Below are positions 49,174 to 58,740 of a stretch of DNA of 64,000 nucleotides, piece after piece. Position 1 is the stretch's first letter. Each line of letters begins with the position of its first letter. A program made the translations under genes and the position numbers. Source of the stretch: Streptomyces sp. Q6 (GTDB lineage: Bacteria; Actinomycetota; Actinomycetes; Streptomycetales; Streptomycetaceae); the NCBI RefSeq assembly GCF_036967205.1, contig NZ_CP146022.1, forward strand, positions 7,006,001-7,070,000, read 5' to 3'. Under the pieces are notes generated by a model. That model saw only the letters and a program-made list of their open reading frames with translations. It had not been told where the DNA came from and made no database searches.

Positions 49174-49992
49174 ATGCGTACGCCCACCAGCGCACCCGTG
49201 AACCCGGCGAGGCCCAGCCGACGCCATCCGCACGACGACGCCCCGGACACCGCTGAAGCATTCGTGAAGCTGTCCGGGCTGCCCGAGGGCGCCGAGCGCG
49301 ACGCACTGCGCAAAGAGATCGTCGAAGCCTGGCTTCCCATGTCCGAACGGCTGGCCGGCCGATTCCGCAACCGTGGCGAGTCCTCCGAGGACCTGCGCCA
49401 GGTCGCCGCTCTCGGCCTGGTCAAGGCGGTCGACCGTTACGACCCGTCGCTCGGCAACGCGTTCGAGAGCTATGCCGTACCGACCGTCACCGGCGAGATC
49501 AAGCGCCACTTCCGTGACCACATGTGGACGCTGCACGTGCCGCGTCGCGTCCAGGACCTGCGCAACCGGGTCCGGTTCGCACAGCACGAGCTGTCCCAGA
49601 GCATCTCGGGGCGCGCCCCGACGCTCACCGAGATCGCCGAGCACGCCGGCATGACCGAGGAGGAGGCCCGCAGCGGTCTGGAGGCACTGGAGAGCTTCTC
49701 CGCCCTCTCCCTCGACGCCGAGCTGCCCGGCAGTGAGGACGGCTACTCGCTGTCGGACGCGCTCGGCTCCGCCGACCCCGCGCTCGACATCGTCGTCGAC
49801 CGCGAGGCCGTCAAGCCGCGCATCGCCGCCCTGCCCGAACGCGAGCGGCGGATCCTGTACATGCGCTTCTTCGGCGACATGACGCAGAGCCGCATCGCCG
49901 AACAGCTCGGCATCTCGCAGATGCACGTGTCCCGCCTGATCAGCCGCTGCTGCGACCGGCTGCGCGACCAGGTCCTCTCCGACGCCGCCTGA
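49174..49992 (+). CDS. SigB/SigF/SigG family RNA polymerase sigma factor
   Basis: A 272-aa group 3 sigma factor. Region 2 spans about 45-118 (RFRNRGESSEDLRQVAALGL, VKAVDRYDPSLGNAFESYAV). Region 3 includes HVPRRVQDLRNRVRFAQHEL. Region 4 spans about 222-262 (RERRILYMRFFGDMTQSRIA, EQLGISQMHVSRLISR). This family controls osmotic and general stress in Streptomyces, through anti-sigma/antagonist switching by SpoIIE-type phosphatases such as the one at 10.6 kb. No anti-sigma gene is adjacent. AGGGAG precedes the ATG at 49174. Confidence 0.92.
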   Translation: MRTPTSAPVNPARPSRRHPHDDAPDTAEAFVKLSGLPEGAERDALRKEIVEAWLPMSERLAGRFRNRGESSEDLRQVAALGLVKAVDRYDPSLGNAFESYAVPTVTGEIKRHFRDHMWTLHVPRRVQDLRNRVRFAQHELSQSISGRAPTLTEIAEHAGMTEEEARSGLEALESFSALSLDAELPGSEDGYSLSDALGSADPALDIVVDREAVKPRIAALPERERRILYMRFFGDMTQSRIAEQLGISQMHVSRLISRCCDRLRDQVLSDAA

Positions 49993-50020
49993 CCGCACGA
50001 CCGCCCAGCCGACCGGCCGC

Positions 50021-51151
50021 CTACCGGCGCATCGCCAGCGCGATGTGCCGTGACATCACGTCGAGCGCCTGCGCCTCCGCCATCGAGAAGGCGAGGCGGC
50101 CCGCGGACCGGAACAGGGAGAGCACTCCCTGGACCGGTTCGCCGGGCGCCGGGACCAGCGGGACGCACAGCAGCGAAGTGACGTCCGCGCGCACCAGGAC
50201 CGGCGCCCCCGAGGCGTCGTCGCCCAGGGCCTGCGGGTCCTCGGGGCGCACCAGGAGCGCCGGTGAACCCCCGCGCGCCGCCTCCACGATCAACGGGGCG
50301 GCCGCGGGGTCCTGTGCGCGGATGTCCCGTACGGCCTCGTCGCCGTCGCCGAACACCGCCGTACGCTCCAGCCGCGCGGCGCCCAGGTCCCCGATCACCC
50401 AGTCCGCGAAGCGGCCGTGCAGCACTCGCGCGGCGCGCCGCAGCACCTCCGCGGGGTCACCCGCCGGCGCGCCGAGCAGTTCGCGCGTCATCACGTCCAC
50501 CAGATCCATCACGGCCGCGTGCCGGGTCGTCTCCGCGAGGTCGGGGACCGGCGCGGCCGGGCGGGCCGTGCCCCGCACCCGCGCGTCGTCGTCGGCGGGG
50601 TGCAGGACGACGAGGACCGCGGTGCGTGGTTCGTTGCCCGGACGCAGTCCCGTCAGCGTCGTCCGTACGGGCGTGTGCGGGTTCTGCTGGAGGTGCACGG
50701 TCAGGCCGCGGTCCCCCTCGCCCCGGGCGACCGCCGCGACCTGGGAGCGGAACGCGCCCCGGTCCGCGTGCGCCAGGAACCCGGTGAGCGGCCGCCCGGT
50801 CGCGTAACCGGCCCGCACCCCCGTGAACGTCGTCGCCGCGAAGTTCAGCCTGCGCACCACCGACTCGCGGTCCACCAGCGCCACCGGCAGCGGAAGCCGC
50901 TGGAAGATCGCGCGCAGCAACTGCTGCTCCTGCCGGTCGGCCTGGGCCGACCGGCCCTCCGCGCCGATGTCCGCGGTGCCCAGTTGCTCGTACCACGGCC
51001 ACAACGTGCCGACCACGTGGTCGAGTTCGAAGATCGCCGCGTCGAGCACCGCCGGCAGTCCGTCCGCGGGGACGGAGCGCGCCGCCTTCAGCTGGGAGAC
51101 CCGACGCATGAAGTCCGCGAGTTCCTCACCGAATTCCTCCGTCTGCGCCAT
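50021..51151 (-). CDS. PAS-GAF domain sensor protein
   Basis: A 376-aa soluble protein. It has a helical start, then PAS (about 78-180, LLRAIFQRLPLPVALVDRES). A GAF domain occupies about 215-376, with VTSLLCVPLVPAPGEPVQGV and the final MAEAQALDVMSRHIALAMRR. There is no kinase or phosphatase output domain, so it must signal through a partner. It is divergent from the GAF-ANTAR gene (75 nt between starts), a likely partner in stress signalling. Confidence 0.82.
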   Translation of the reverse strand: MAQTEEFGEELADFMRRVSQLKAARSVPADGLPAVLDAAIFELDHVVGTLWPWYEQLGTADIGAEGRSAQADRQEQQLLRAIFQRLPLPVALVDRESVVRRLNFAATTFTGVRAGYATGRPLTGFLAHADRGAFRSQVAAVARGEGDRGLTVHLQQNPHTPVRTTLTGLRPGNEPRTAVLVVLHPADDDARVRGTARPAAPVPDLAETTRHAAVMDLVDVMTRELLGAPAGDPAEVLRRAARVLHGRFADWVIGDLGAARLERTAVFGDGDEAVRDIRAQDPAAAPLIVEAARGGSPALLVRPEDPQALGDDASGAPVLVRADVTSLLCVPLVPAPGEPVQGVLSLFRSAGRLAFSMAEAQALDVMSRHIALAMRR

Positions 51152-51226
51152 GCCGAGAACCTATCCCGTGCAGCGGTTTTCCGGGGCCCGCCGGGGGAAG
51201 CCGGAACAGGAAGGAGGCGTTACCCG

Positions 51227-51985
51227 ATGCGACAGTTCGTCACAAGCGAGGAACCCGCCGACCGTTCGGACTGCTACCCCGTGGCACGCGGCCAACTTCC
51301 GCCCGAGACACCCGAATCCGGGCTCCCGGCGCGGCGGCTGTCCGAACTCGCCGAGGAGGCCGTGCGCTGCACGACCGACTGCTGCGGGGCCGTCGCCATG
51401 GCGTCCGACCGCACCGGCGAGCGCCCGTCCGCGGTCACCCACCCCGACCTCGCCGCGCTCGTCTCCGTACAACTGCGTTCCGGCGAGGGCCCGATCCCGG
51501 TCGCCGAACAGGGCGGCAGGCCCGTCGACGCCAGCGATCTGCTGCACGACCGCCGCTGGCCCGACTACCGGGCGCTGGCGCTCGACTCCGGCGTGCGCTC
51601 CAGCGTGACCATCCCCTTCCGCAGCGCCGACCTGACCGTCACCCTCAGCCTCTACAGCTTCCGCGCGGGCACCCTGGAGGACGCCCCGCGCGGCCCCGTC
51701 CGCGCCCTCGGCGACCTCGCCGCCACCTGCCTGGTGCGCGACCGCTCCTACCAGGCCGCCCTCACCGAGCTCGACCAGCTGGGCGCCGCGCTGCGCACCC
51801 GGCCCGTCGTCGACCAGGCGTGCGGCATCGTCATGCACGTACTGGCCTGCGACGCGGACGACGCGTTCACCGTGCTGCGCCGCATATCGCAGACCACCAA
51901 CCGGAAGCTGGCCGACGTGGCCGCCGCCGTCGTCGAGCGCCGCGGGCGCGGCCTGGAGCGCGAGCTCACCGCCCTCACCCGCTGA
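51227..51985 (+). CDS. GAF-ANTAR transcription antitermination regulator
   Basis: A 252-aa protein. GAF domain (about 35-170) senses a small ligand; the C-terminal ANTAR helices (about 190-250) include RPVVDQACGIVMHVLACDAD and FTVLRRISQTTNRKLADVAA. ANTAR domains bind paired hexaloop RNA hairpins and prevent termination. Two Cys in RCTTDCCG could be redox or metal sensors. AAGGAGG lies 9 nt before the ATG. Confidence 0.88.
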   Translation: MRQFVTSEEPADRSDCYPVARGQLPPETPESGLPARRLSELAEEAVRCTTDCCGAVAMASDRTGERPSAVTHPDLAALVSVQLRSGEGPIPVAEQGGRPVDASDLLHDRRWPDYRALALDSGVRSSVTIPFRSADLTVTLSLYSFRAGTLEDAPRGPVRALGDLAATCLVRDRSYQAALTELDQLGAALRTRPVVDQACGIVMHVLACDADDAFTVLRRISQTTNRKLADVAAAVVERRGRGLERELTALTR

Positions 51986-52165
51986 CCGCCGTCCACCGAC
52001 CCCCGTCACCCACCCGGCGCAGTGCCGCGCCGGGTGGCTCCGCCTGTCCGGGTGCCCGCGTGGGTACGCACCCGACGACGGCACGACGCGCGCGCGGGGC
52101 GCCCTGGATGTGACGCTGGGAACCGGCGCGCGCGGTGGCAGCGCCCGAGACGGTACGGAGGCAGC

Positions 52166-53487
52166 ATGCGGCAGTCGGACCCCACGACCCGAGATCCCCT
52201 GCGGGAAGGACGCGGCCCCGTCCGGTTCGGGCCGCCGCTGCCCGAGGCGGGCCTGCCCGTGCTGCCCGGCCTGGCCGCCGCCGTCGCCGGCGCGGCCGGC
52301 CGCCCGTACCCCGAGCCGCCCGGCGGCCCGCCCGCCCTCCTGGCGGCGGCTCGCGGCTTCTGGCAGCGCAGGGGCTGCCCGCCGATCGCGGCCGGATCGT
52401 CGCCGCCCCCGGCGCCGCGCCGCTGCTGCTCGCGCTGACGGCCGCGCTGGGCGGCGACGTCATGGTCCCGCGGCCCTGTCCCGCGTGGTGGGGCCCGCAG
52501 GCCCGCCTCCTCGGCCGCGAGGTGTTCCACGTGCCGACGCCCGCCGAGTGCGGCGGCGTCCCCGACCCGTACGCCCTCCTGGAGACCGTCCGCCGGGTCA
52601 GAGCCGAGGGCGGCGACCCCCGGCTGCTCGTCCTGTCCGTCGCCGACGACCCGACGGGGACCGTGCCGCCGCCCGAGGTGCTGCACGAGGCGGTGGAGGC
52701 CGCCGCCGGGGAGGGCCTGCACATCGTCAGCGATGAGACCTGGCGCGACACCATGCACCCCGGCGCGAGCACGGTGCTGTTCAGCCCGGCCGAGATGTTC
52801 CCCGCCCATGTCACCGTCGTGACCGATCTGACCGGCGCGTTCCTGCCGCCGTCGCTGCCCGCGGCCTGCGCCCGCTTCGCCCCGACCGCGCAGGGCGAGC
52901 ACCTCGCCGACCGCGTCCTCGACGTACTGACCGCGACCGGCGCTCTGCTCTCGGCCCCGGTCGCGGCGGGAGCGGCGTACGTCCTCGACGAGGGCGACGA
53001 GGTCACCGCCCGCCGCACGGCCTCCGCCGCGCTGCACGCCGAGGCCGCCCAGGCGGTGCACCGCCGGGTGCTCGCCGCCGGCGGCTTCGCCCGGCCTCCG
53101 CGGGCCGGGCGCCATCTCTACGTCGACCTCGACCCGCTGCGCCCGCCGCTCGCCGCCCTCGGCGTCACCGACGCCCAGGATCTGGAGGACTTCCTCACCG
53201 AACGCCTCGGCATGCCCGTCCCCGGCGGCCACCGCTTCGGCGACGACCCGGCGGCGCTGCGGGCACGCCTGTCGACCGGGCCGCTGCTCGGGTCAACCCC
53301 CGACGAGCGCAGGGCGTCTCTCACCTCACCGGAGCCCCTGGAATTGCCGCATGTGGAACGGCTGTTGAGCATGGTGGGGTCGGCGTTCGACGATCTCGGC
53401 GAGTCCGGAGCGATCCGCGACGACGCGGGCCCCGTGGGCCCGGAAGGCAACGGACCGGCAGGCGAAGGATGGGAGTCCGAGCGATGA
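52166..53487 (+). pseudogene. Aminotransferase-fold protein, apparent 1-nt frameshift, PLP lysine not evident
   Basis: Two frames join into about 440 residues resembling fold-type I class I/II aminotransferases. First MRQSDPTTRDPLREGRGPVR to FWQRRG, then LPADRGRIVAAPGAAPLLLA, VMVPRPCPAWWGPQARLLGR and VSDETWRDTMHPG. Restoring one G in GGGG at 52371-52374 links them (RRGLPADRG). Where the family has S-x-S-K with the PLP-binding Lys, this protein reads VTVVTDLTGAFLPPSLP with no Lys, so it may lack transaminase activity. It ends in a coupled 4-nt overlap with the metallo-beta-lactamase gene. Confidence 0.7.
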
Positions 53488-54526
53488 CCCAAGCGTCCGA
53501 TTCGACGTCGACACAGCAGCGGGATGATGCCGTCGCGTCCCTTCCCCCCCTCGTCGAGCCGCGGCCGCTCGGCGGGGGCGGCACCGTGTCCCGCCGCTGG
53601 CCCAAGTCCTTCGCGCACCGGCTGACCGCACCCCTGCCGGGCCTGCGGGCCTTCGCCCGGTTCGCGCGCGAGGGCGCGCTCAGGCCCCCGCCGAGAGCCT
53701 CGCCGACATCCCGGACCTGCCCTTCGAACCGGGCCCGCTGCCCGACGTCGACGCCCGCACCGCCGCCGTCACCTGGGCCGGGCACGCCAGCTGGGTGGTG
53801 CGCATAGGCGGCCTGACCGTCCTCACCGACCCGGTCTGGTCCCGCAAGATCCTCGGCACCCCGGCCCGGGTCACCCCGGTCGGTGTCGCCTGGAGCGCGC
53901 TGCCGCCCGTCGACGCCGTCGTCATCAGCCACAACCACTACGACCACATGGACTGGCCGACCCTCAAGCGGCTCCCGCGCGACACCCCGGTCTTCGTGCC
54001 CGCCGGACTCGGCCGCTGGTTCACCCGGCGCCGCTTCACCCGCGTCACGGAGCTCGACTGGTGGGAGGCCGCCGAGCTGCGGGGCGTCCGCTTCGACTTC
54101 GTACCGGCGCACCACTGGTCCAAGCGCAGCCTCACCGACACCTGCCGCACGCTGTGGGGCGGCTGGGTCCTCACCGACGCCGAGGGGCAGCGCATCTACT
54201 TCGCCGGGGACACCGGGTACGGCCACTGGTTCTCGGAGATCGGCCGCCGCTACCCCGGTATCGACCTCGCCCTGCTGCCGATCGGCGCGTACGACCCGCG
54301 CTGGTGGCTGCAGGACGTGCACTGCGACCCGGAGGACGCGGTGCGCGCCGCGCAGGACGTGGGCGCGCGCCTGATGGCCCCCATGCACTGGGCCACGTTC
54401 CTGCTCTCGGCCGAGCCGGTCCTCGAACCGCTCACCCGGCTGCGGGCCGCCTGGGAGCGGGCGGGGCTGCCGCGCGCCGCGCTGTGGGACCTGCCGGTCG
54501 GCGCGTCACGCGTGCTGACCGCCTGA
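53484..54526 (+). pseudogene. Metallo-beta-lactamase-fold hydrolase, apparent 1-nt frameshift
   Basis: A protein of about 347 aa if one base is restored near the C5 run at 53685-53689, linking ...FAREGALRPP to AESLADIPDLPFEPG. The second frame carries VVISHNHYDHMDW (H-x-H-x-D-H zinc motif), FAGDTGYGHW and the final MAPMHWATF histidine. This matches the NAPE-PLD/UlaG-like hydrolase group that cleaves phosphodiester or lactone substrates. Coupled to the aminotransferase-like gene by ATGA, so they probably work together. Confidence 0.75.
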
Positions 54527-55141
54527 CTCCCGGCCGCCGCGCATCCTCCGCCACACCGTCGGGATCGCGCTGATCAGCAGGGTCAGCGCGATCGCCGCGA
54601 CCACGCCCTCCCACGGCTCCGGGAACAGCGAGCCGCCGACGATCCCGATGACCTGGTACGTCGCCGCCCAGGCGAGGCACGCCGGAAGGTCGCCGCGGGC
54701 GAACTGGCGCAGCGGCATCTTCGCCAGCAGGCACGCCAGCATCACCGGGATCCGCCCCGCGGGCACCAGCCGCGACAGGACGAGCACCAGCACACCGTGG
54801 TCGTCGAGCTTGTCCTGCGCCTGTTCGAGCCGCTCCTTCGGCGCCCGGCCGCGGATCGCCGCCAGCCACCGCGACCCGTTCTTCGAGTGCATGCCGCGCC
54901 GCCCCAGCCAGTACAGGGCGATGTCCCCGAGGAACGCCGCGACCGACGCCGTGACGAACACGAGCACCAGCGAGTACGCGGCGGACTGGTGGAAGGCGAC
55001 GACGGCGGCGGTGCTGACGAGCGCGCCCGTCGGGATGACCGGCACCAGCGCCCCGAGCGCGACGAGCACGAACAGCGTCGGATAGCCGACGGCCTGCTGC
55101 GTCGACTCGGGGGTGACCGCGGTCGCGGCGGCGAGGATCAC
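54506..55141 (-). CDS. DedA family membrane protein
   Basis: A 211-aa integral membrane protein with about five helices. The SNARE-associated/VTT core includes GDIALYWLGRRGMHSKNGSR and LVLSRLVPAGRIPVMLACLL, with the conserved R-x-x-P-x-x-R region in LSRLVPAGR. DedA proteins flip undecaprenyl phosphate or other lipids and support proton-motive-force homeostasis. The GTG overlaps the upstream metallo-beta-lactamase gene by 4 nt; its 3' end overlaps the convergent hydrolase by 21 nt. Confidence 0.85.
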   Translation of the reverse strand: MILAAATAVTPESTQQAVGYPTLFVLVALGALVPVIPTGALVSTAAVVAFHQSAAYSLVLVFVTASVAAFLGDIALYWLGRRGMHSKNGSRWLAAIRGRAPKERLEQAQDKLDDHGVLVLVLSRLVPAGRIPVMLACLLAKMPLRQFARGDLPACLAWAATYQVIGIVGGSLFPEPWEGVVAAIALTLLISAIPTVWRRMRGGRESGGQHA

Positions 55142-55911
55142 CGGGCCACCTCCGGCCGCACGCTCTCGCCGTGCGCGAGCCGGTGCACCGTCACGTCCGG
55201 CGCCCGCAGCGCCGCCTGCCGTACGAACTCGTCGCCCGGCGTGTGGAACTCGTGCGGCCGCACCGCGTCCATGCCGATCGGCCAGTACGTGCCGTAGTGC
55301 ACCGGCACCGCGCTGCGCGGCGCGATCCGGGCGAGCGCCTCGGCGGCGCGCGCCGGGTCCAGGTGGTGCGGACCGAGGTAGGGGCCCCAGCCGCCGACCG
55401 GCAGCAGCGCCACGTCCACGTCGCCCACCACGTCCGCCATGGAGTCGAAGAGCCCGGTGTCCCCGGCGAAGTACGTACGGGCCTCGCCGTTCACGAGGAA
55501 GCCGAGCGCGGGCGAGCGGTGCTGCCCCACCGGCAGCCGCCGCCCGTCGTGCTCGGCGTGCACGGCCTCTATCACGAGGTCTCCGACCTCGATCCTGGCC
55601 CCCGGCTCGACCTCCGTGATGCGCAGCGTCCGCAGCCGCCGCAGCGTCGGCACCGAACGGACCGCGCCGCGCGGCACCAGGACCCGTGTCCCCGGCGCGA
55701 GCCGCGCCAGCGACGGCACGTGCAGATGGTCCGCGTGCAGATGGGAGACGAGCACCACATCGGCGAGCGCGGCGCTCGGCGGCGGGGGAGCGCCCCGTCT
55801 GCGCCGCAGATGCGCGAGGCGCCTCGCGAAGAGCGGATCGGTCAGGACCCTGATGCCCGAGTCCTGGACCGTGCAGGTGGCATGACCCCACCAGGTGATC
55901 TCCACCGGCAC
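55138..55911 (-). CDS. Metallo-beta-lactamase-fold hydrolase (UlaG-like)
   Basis: A 257-aa protein: EITWWGHATCTVQDSGIRVL, zinc motif VLVSHLHADHLH, YFAGDTGLFDSM and the VPVHYGTYWP histidine. This is a UlaG/RomA-like metal-dependent hydrolase of unknown substrate, with no signal peptide. It is translationally coupled to the DedA gene, suggesting action on a lipid or membrane-linked metabolite. Confidence 0.86.
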   Translation of the reverse strand: MPVEITWWGHATCTVQDSGIRVLTDPLFARRLAHLRRRRGAPPPPSAALADVVLVSHLHADHLHVPSLARLAPGTRVLVPRGAVRSVPTLRRLRTLRITEVEPGARIEVGDLVIEAVHAEHDGRRLPVGQHRSPALGFLVNGEARTYFAGDTGLFDSMADVVGDVDVALLPVGGWGPYLGPHHLDPARAAEALARIAPRSAVPVHYGTYWPIGMDAVRPHEFHTPGDEFVRQAALRAPDVTVHRLAHGESVRPEVAR

Positions 55912-56001
55912 GCGTGTCTCCTTACGCTCCTTCGTGCGACTCCCCCGAGCCTACGTGCAGGAGTAGGGTCGTCGCCGAAAGGCGGAGGTGAGGGGGACAC
56001 C

Positions 56002-56418
56002 ATGGGCGGACCCGGTGAAGCGGTCAGGGTGGCGGCGATCGCCAGCCTGATCCCGCTGGAGGAGCTGGACGCGGACCCGTTCCTCGTGGACTCCCGCAGC
56101 CAGCACGCGATGTGTGCCCGCTGGGCCGCCGAGCGCGGCTACGTCATCACCCGCGAACTCCTGGTGCACGCGCTCCGCCCCGACCACGAGGTGCTGTGGG
56201 CGGACGTCGACGCGGGCCTGGTCGACGTCTTCGTCGCGCCCAGCGACCGCGTCCTGCGCGCGGCGCTCCGCTCGGTCGACGTGTTCTCGGCGGAGTGCGC
56301 CCGGCGCGGGATCCCGCTGGAGACCGCGGGCCTCGCCGAACCGGCGTACGACGCGGAGATGAAGGCGCGGGTGCACCGCCGGCTGTCGATGCCGACGGCC
56401 GGCTACGACGGCTGCTGA
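56002..56418 (+). CDS. Small protein resembling a resolvase N-terminal domain without catalytic Ser
   Basis: A 138-aa protein. The layout RSQHAMCARWAAERGYVITR, ADVDAGLVDVFVAPSDRVLR and VFSAECARRGIPLETAG follows the serine-recombinase catalytic fold (order of strands, WAxxxGY, D-R-x-x-R, and the el...GI/V-L helix). However, the usual YxRVS serine strand is replaced by AAIASLIPLEELDAD. It lacks the DNA-binding C-terminus. It is therefore probably a non-catalytic relative with a regulatory or unknown role. GAGGTGAGGGGG precedes the ATG. Confidence 0.6.
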   Translation: MGGPGEAVRVAAIASLIPLEELDADPFLVDSRSQHAMCARWAAERGYVITRELLVHALRPDHEVLWADVDAGLVDVFVAPSDRVLRAALRSVDVFSAECARRGIPLETAGLAEPAYDAEMKARVHRRLSMPTAGYDGC

Positions 56419-56540
56419 CCCGCGCGGCGCTGCGCCTCGGGACCCGGCTCCCCGATGGCCGGAGGGGCTTGGTTCGATCAGCCCAAAACGTATGAAACTC
56501 TGGCCGCCAGGAACCAGTACAGGGCGAGGGGAGCCGGAAC

Positions 56541-58652
56541 GTGGCCGGAGGCCGGTGGCGGCGGGTGGCGAGCGCGGCATGGCGCTCGCTGACGGTCTGG
56601 GCGGCGGGCACCCTGACCATGATGATCCTGGCGGGCATCCTGCCGGACTTCCAGCTCCAGTCCGACACCGGCGACAGCATGACCCGTGTCGCGATCACCG
56701 CCGCCCTCGGCGCCGGTGCCTTCGCCCTCCTGTCGGCCCTGGTGTGGCCGCTCCTGGTCCGCGCCCTGCTCCTCGTCCCCGCCCTCGTCCTCGGCCTCGT
56801 CGTGTTCTTCCTGAACGGCGCCGTGCTCCTGATCGCCCTGCACCTCGTCCCCGACGGGCGCGGCGAGGTCAGCCCGGAGACCGCGGTGGTCGTCGCCGCC
56901 GTGATGTCGGCCGTGGCGTCGGCGACCGGCGGTGCCCTCGCGGTCCGTGACGACGACGCCTACCGCAGGCGTCTGTACCGGCTCGCCGACCGAAGACGCC
57001 GCAAGGCCGTCGGCGGCGAGGGCAGCGGCTGCCCGCCCACCCCGGGCACCGTCTTCCTCCAGCTCGACGGCGTCGGCCACGAGGTGCTGCGGCGCGCCGC
57101 CCGCGACGAGCTCATGCCCACGGTGAACTCCTGGCTGCGCGAGGGCACCCACCGCCTCACCCCGTGGCGCACCGACTGGTCGAGCCAGACCGGCGCCAGC
57201 CAGCTCGGCATCCTGCACGGCTCCAACCACGACGTCCCCGCCTTCCGCTGGTACGAGAAGGACACCGGCGAGGTGCAGGTCTCCAACCGGCCGACCAGCG
57301 CCGCCGAACTCCAGCGCCGCGCCATCGAGCACACCGGCGACGGCGGCCTGCTCACCGTCGACGGCGCGAGCCGCGGCAACCTGTTCAGCGGCGGCGCCGA
57401 GGAGGTCGCCCTCGTCCTGTCCGTCGCCGCCCGGCGCGGCAGGCAGAACCGGTCGAGGGCCGGCTACTTCGCGTACTTCTCCGACCCGGCGAACGCCGTG
57501 CGCACCGCGCTGTCCTTCTGCGCCGAGGTGGGCCGCGAGATCGGCCAGTCCACCCGCGCCCGGCTCCGCAAGCGCCGCCCGCGCGTCGGACGCGGCGGCC
57601 TCTACCCGTTCATCCGCGCCTTCGCGACCGTCGTCGAGCGGGACGTCGTCGTCGCCGCCGTCATCGGCGACATGCTCGTCGGGCGCAGCGCGGTCTACGC
57701 GGACCTCGTCGCGTACGACGAGGTGGCGCACCATTCGGGGCCGTTCAGCCGCGACGCCGAGAAGGTCCTCGAACGGCTCGACCGCTCCCTCGCGCTGCTC
57801 GTGAAGGTCGCCGAGCACGCCCCGCGCCCGTACCGCATCGTCCTCCTGTCCGACCACGGCCAGAGCCCCGGCGAGACGTTCCTCGCCCGCTACGGACTGA
57901 CCCTGCAGAACCTGGTGCGGGCGGGCTGCGGACTGCCCGTGCCGCGCAAGGTGCGGCGCACCCACAGCGGCGCCGAGGCCCGCTCCGCCGTGCGCGCCGC
58001 GCTGCACCGCCCCGTCGAGGAGACCGCCCGCAAGGGCCGGATCACCGAGCCGATCGTGCTCGCCTCCGGCAACCTCGGCCTCGTCTCCTTCCCCGACGTG
58101 CCGCACCGGATGAGCAAGGAGGAGATCGACGCCCGCCACCCGGCGCTGCTCGCGACCCTCGCCAACCACCCCGGCATCGGCTTCCTCCTCGTCCGCAGCG
58201 AGGAACACGGCGCGGTCGTGCTCGCCGCGCAGGGCACCGAGGTGCCCGTCGCCGACCTGGCCGACGGGCGCGGGCCGCTCGCCGACTTCGGGCCCGGCGC
58301 CGCCGACGCCGTGCGCCGCACCGACTCCTTCCCGCACACCGCCGACATCATGGTCAACTCCTGGTACGACCCGGCGTACGGCGAGGTCCTCGCGTTCGAG
58401 GAGCAGATCGGCTCGCACGGCGGGCTCGGCGGCGCCCAGGGCCGGCCGTTCCTGCTCTCCCCGGTGGCCCTGTCGGAGCCGGTCGAGGACGGCGGCACGC
58501 TCGTCGGCGCCGAACAGGTCCACCACGTGCTGCGCCGCTGGCTGCGCGAGGGCAGCGGGCCGCAGATCCCGCTGGAGAATTCCCTGCACCAGGACCCGCC
58601 GATCGCATCATTTGCGGCAGTGCCCCCGGAAGCGCAGGACGAATCCGCCTGA
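56541..58652 (+). CDS. Membrane-anchored alkaline-phosphatase-superfamily phosphodiesterase
   Basis: A 703-aa protein. Three to four transmembrane helices (about 13-35, 48-68, 70-95 and 108-128) resemble the holin-like membrane domain. A large C-terminal type I phosphodiesterase/nucleotide pyrophosphatase domain starts at about 168 (TVFLQLDGVGHEVLRRAARD). Metal-site segments are LQLDGVG, TDWSSQTGASQLG (nucleophile region), LLSDHGQSPGETF (about 436) and IGSHGGLGG. It probably cleaves phosphodiesters such as teichoic-acid or nucleotide linkages at the membrane. GTG with GGAGCC upstream. Confidence 0.85.
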   Translation: MAGGRWRRVASAAWRSLTVWAAGTLTMMILAGILPDFQLQSDTGDSMTRVAITAALGAGAFALLSALVWPLLVRALLLVPALVLGLVVFFLNGAVLLIALHLVPDGRGEVSPETAVVVAAVMSAVASATGGALAVRDDDAYRRRLYRLADRRRRKAVGGEGSGCPPTPGTVFLQLDGVGHEVLRRAARDELMPTVNSWLREGTHRLTPWRTDWSSQTGASQLGILHGSNHDVPAFRWYEKDTGEVQVSNRPTSAAELQRRAIEHTGDGGLLTVDGASRGNLFSGGAEEVALVLSVAARRGRQNRSRAGYFAYFSDPANAVRTALSFCAEVGREIGQSTRARLRKRRPRVGRGGLYPFIRAFATVVERDVVVAAVIGDMLVGRSAVYADLVAYDEVAHHSGPFSRDAEKVLERLDRSLALLVKVAEHAPRPYRIVLLSDHGQSPGETFLARYGLTLQNLVRAGCGLPVPRKVRRTHSGAEARSAVRAALHRPVEETARKGRITEPIVLASGNLGLVSFPDVPHRMSKEEIDARHPALLATLANHPGIGFLLVRSEEHGAVVLAAQGTEVPVADLADGRGPLADFGPGAADAVRRTDSFPHTADIMVNSWYDPAYGEVLAFEEQIGSHGGLGGAQGRPFLLSPVALSEPVEDGGTLVGAEQVHHVLRRWLREGSGPQIPLENSLHQDPPIASFAAVPPEAQDESA

Positions 58653-58740
58653 TTTGGTGCGGGATGCCCACGCGTCCGACCATGAAGCGCCGCCCGGCGA
58701 TCCCGAGGCGGCGTCAGCACGACGAGAGGCGCACGACCCC

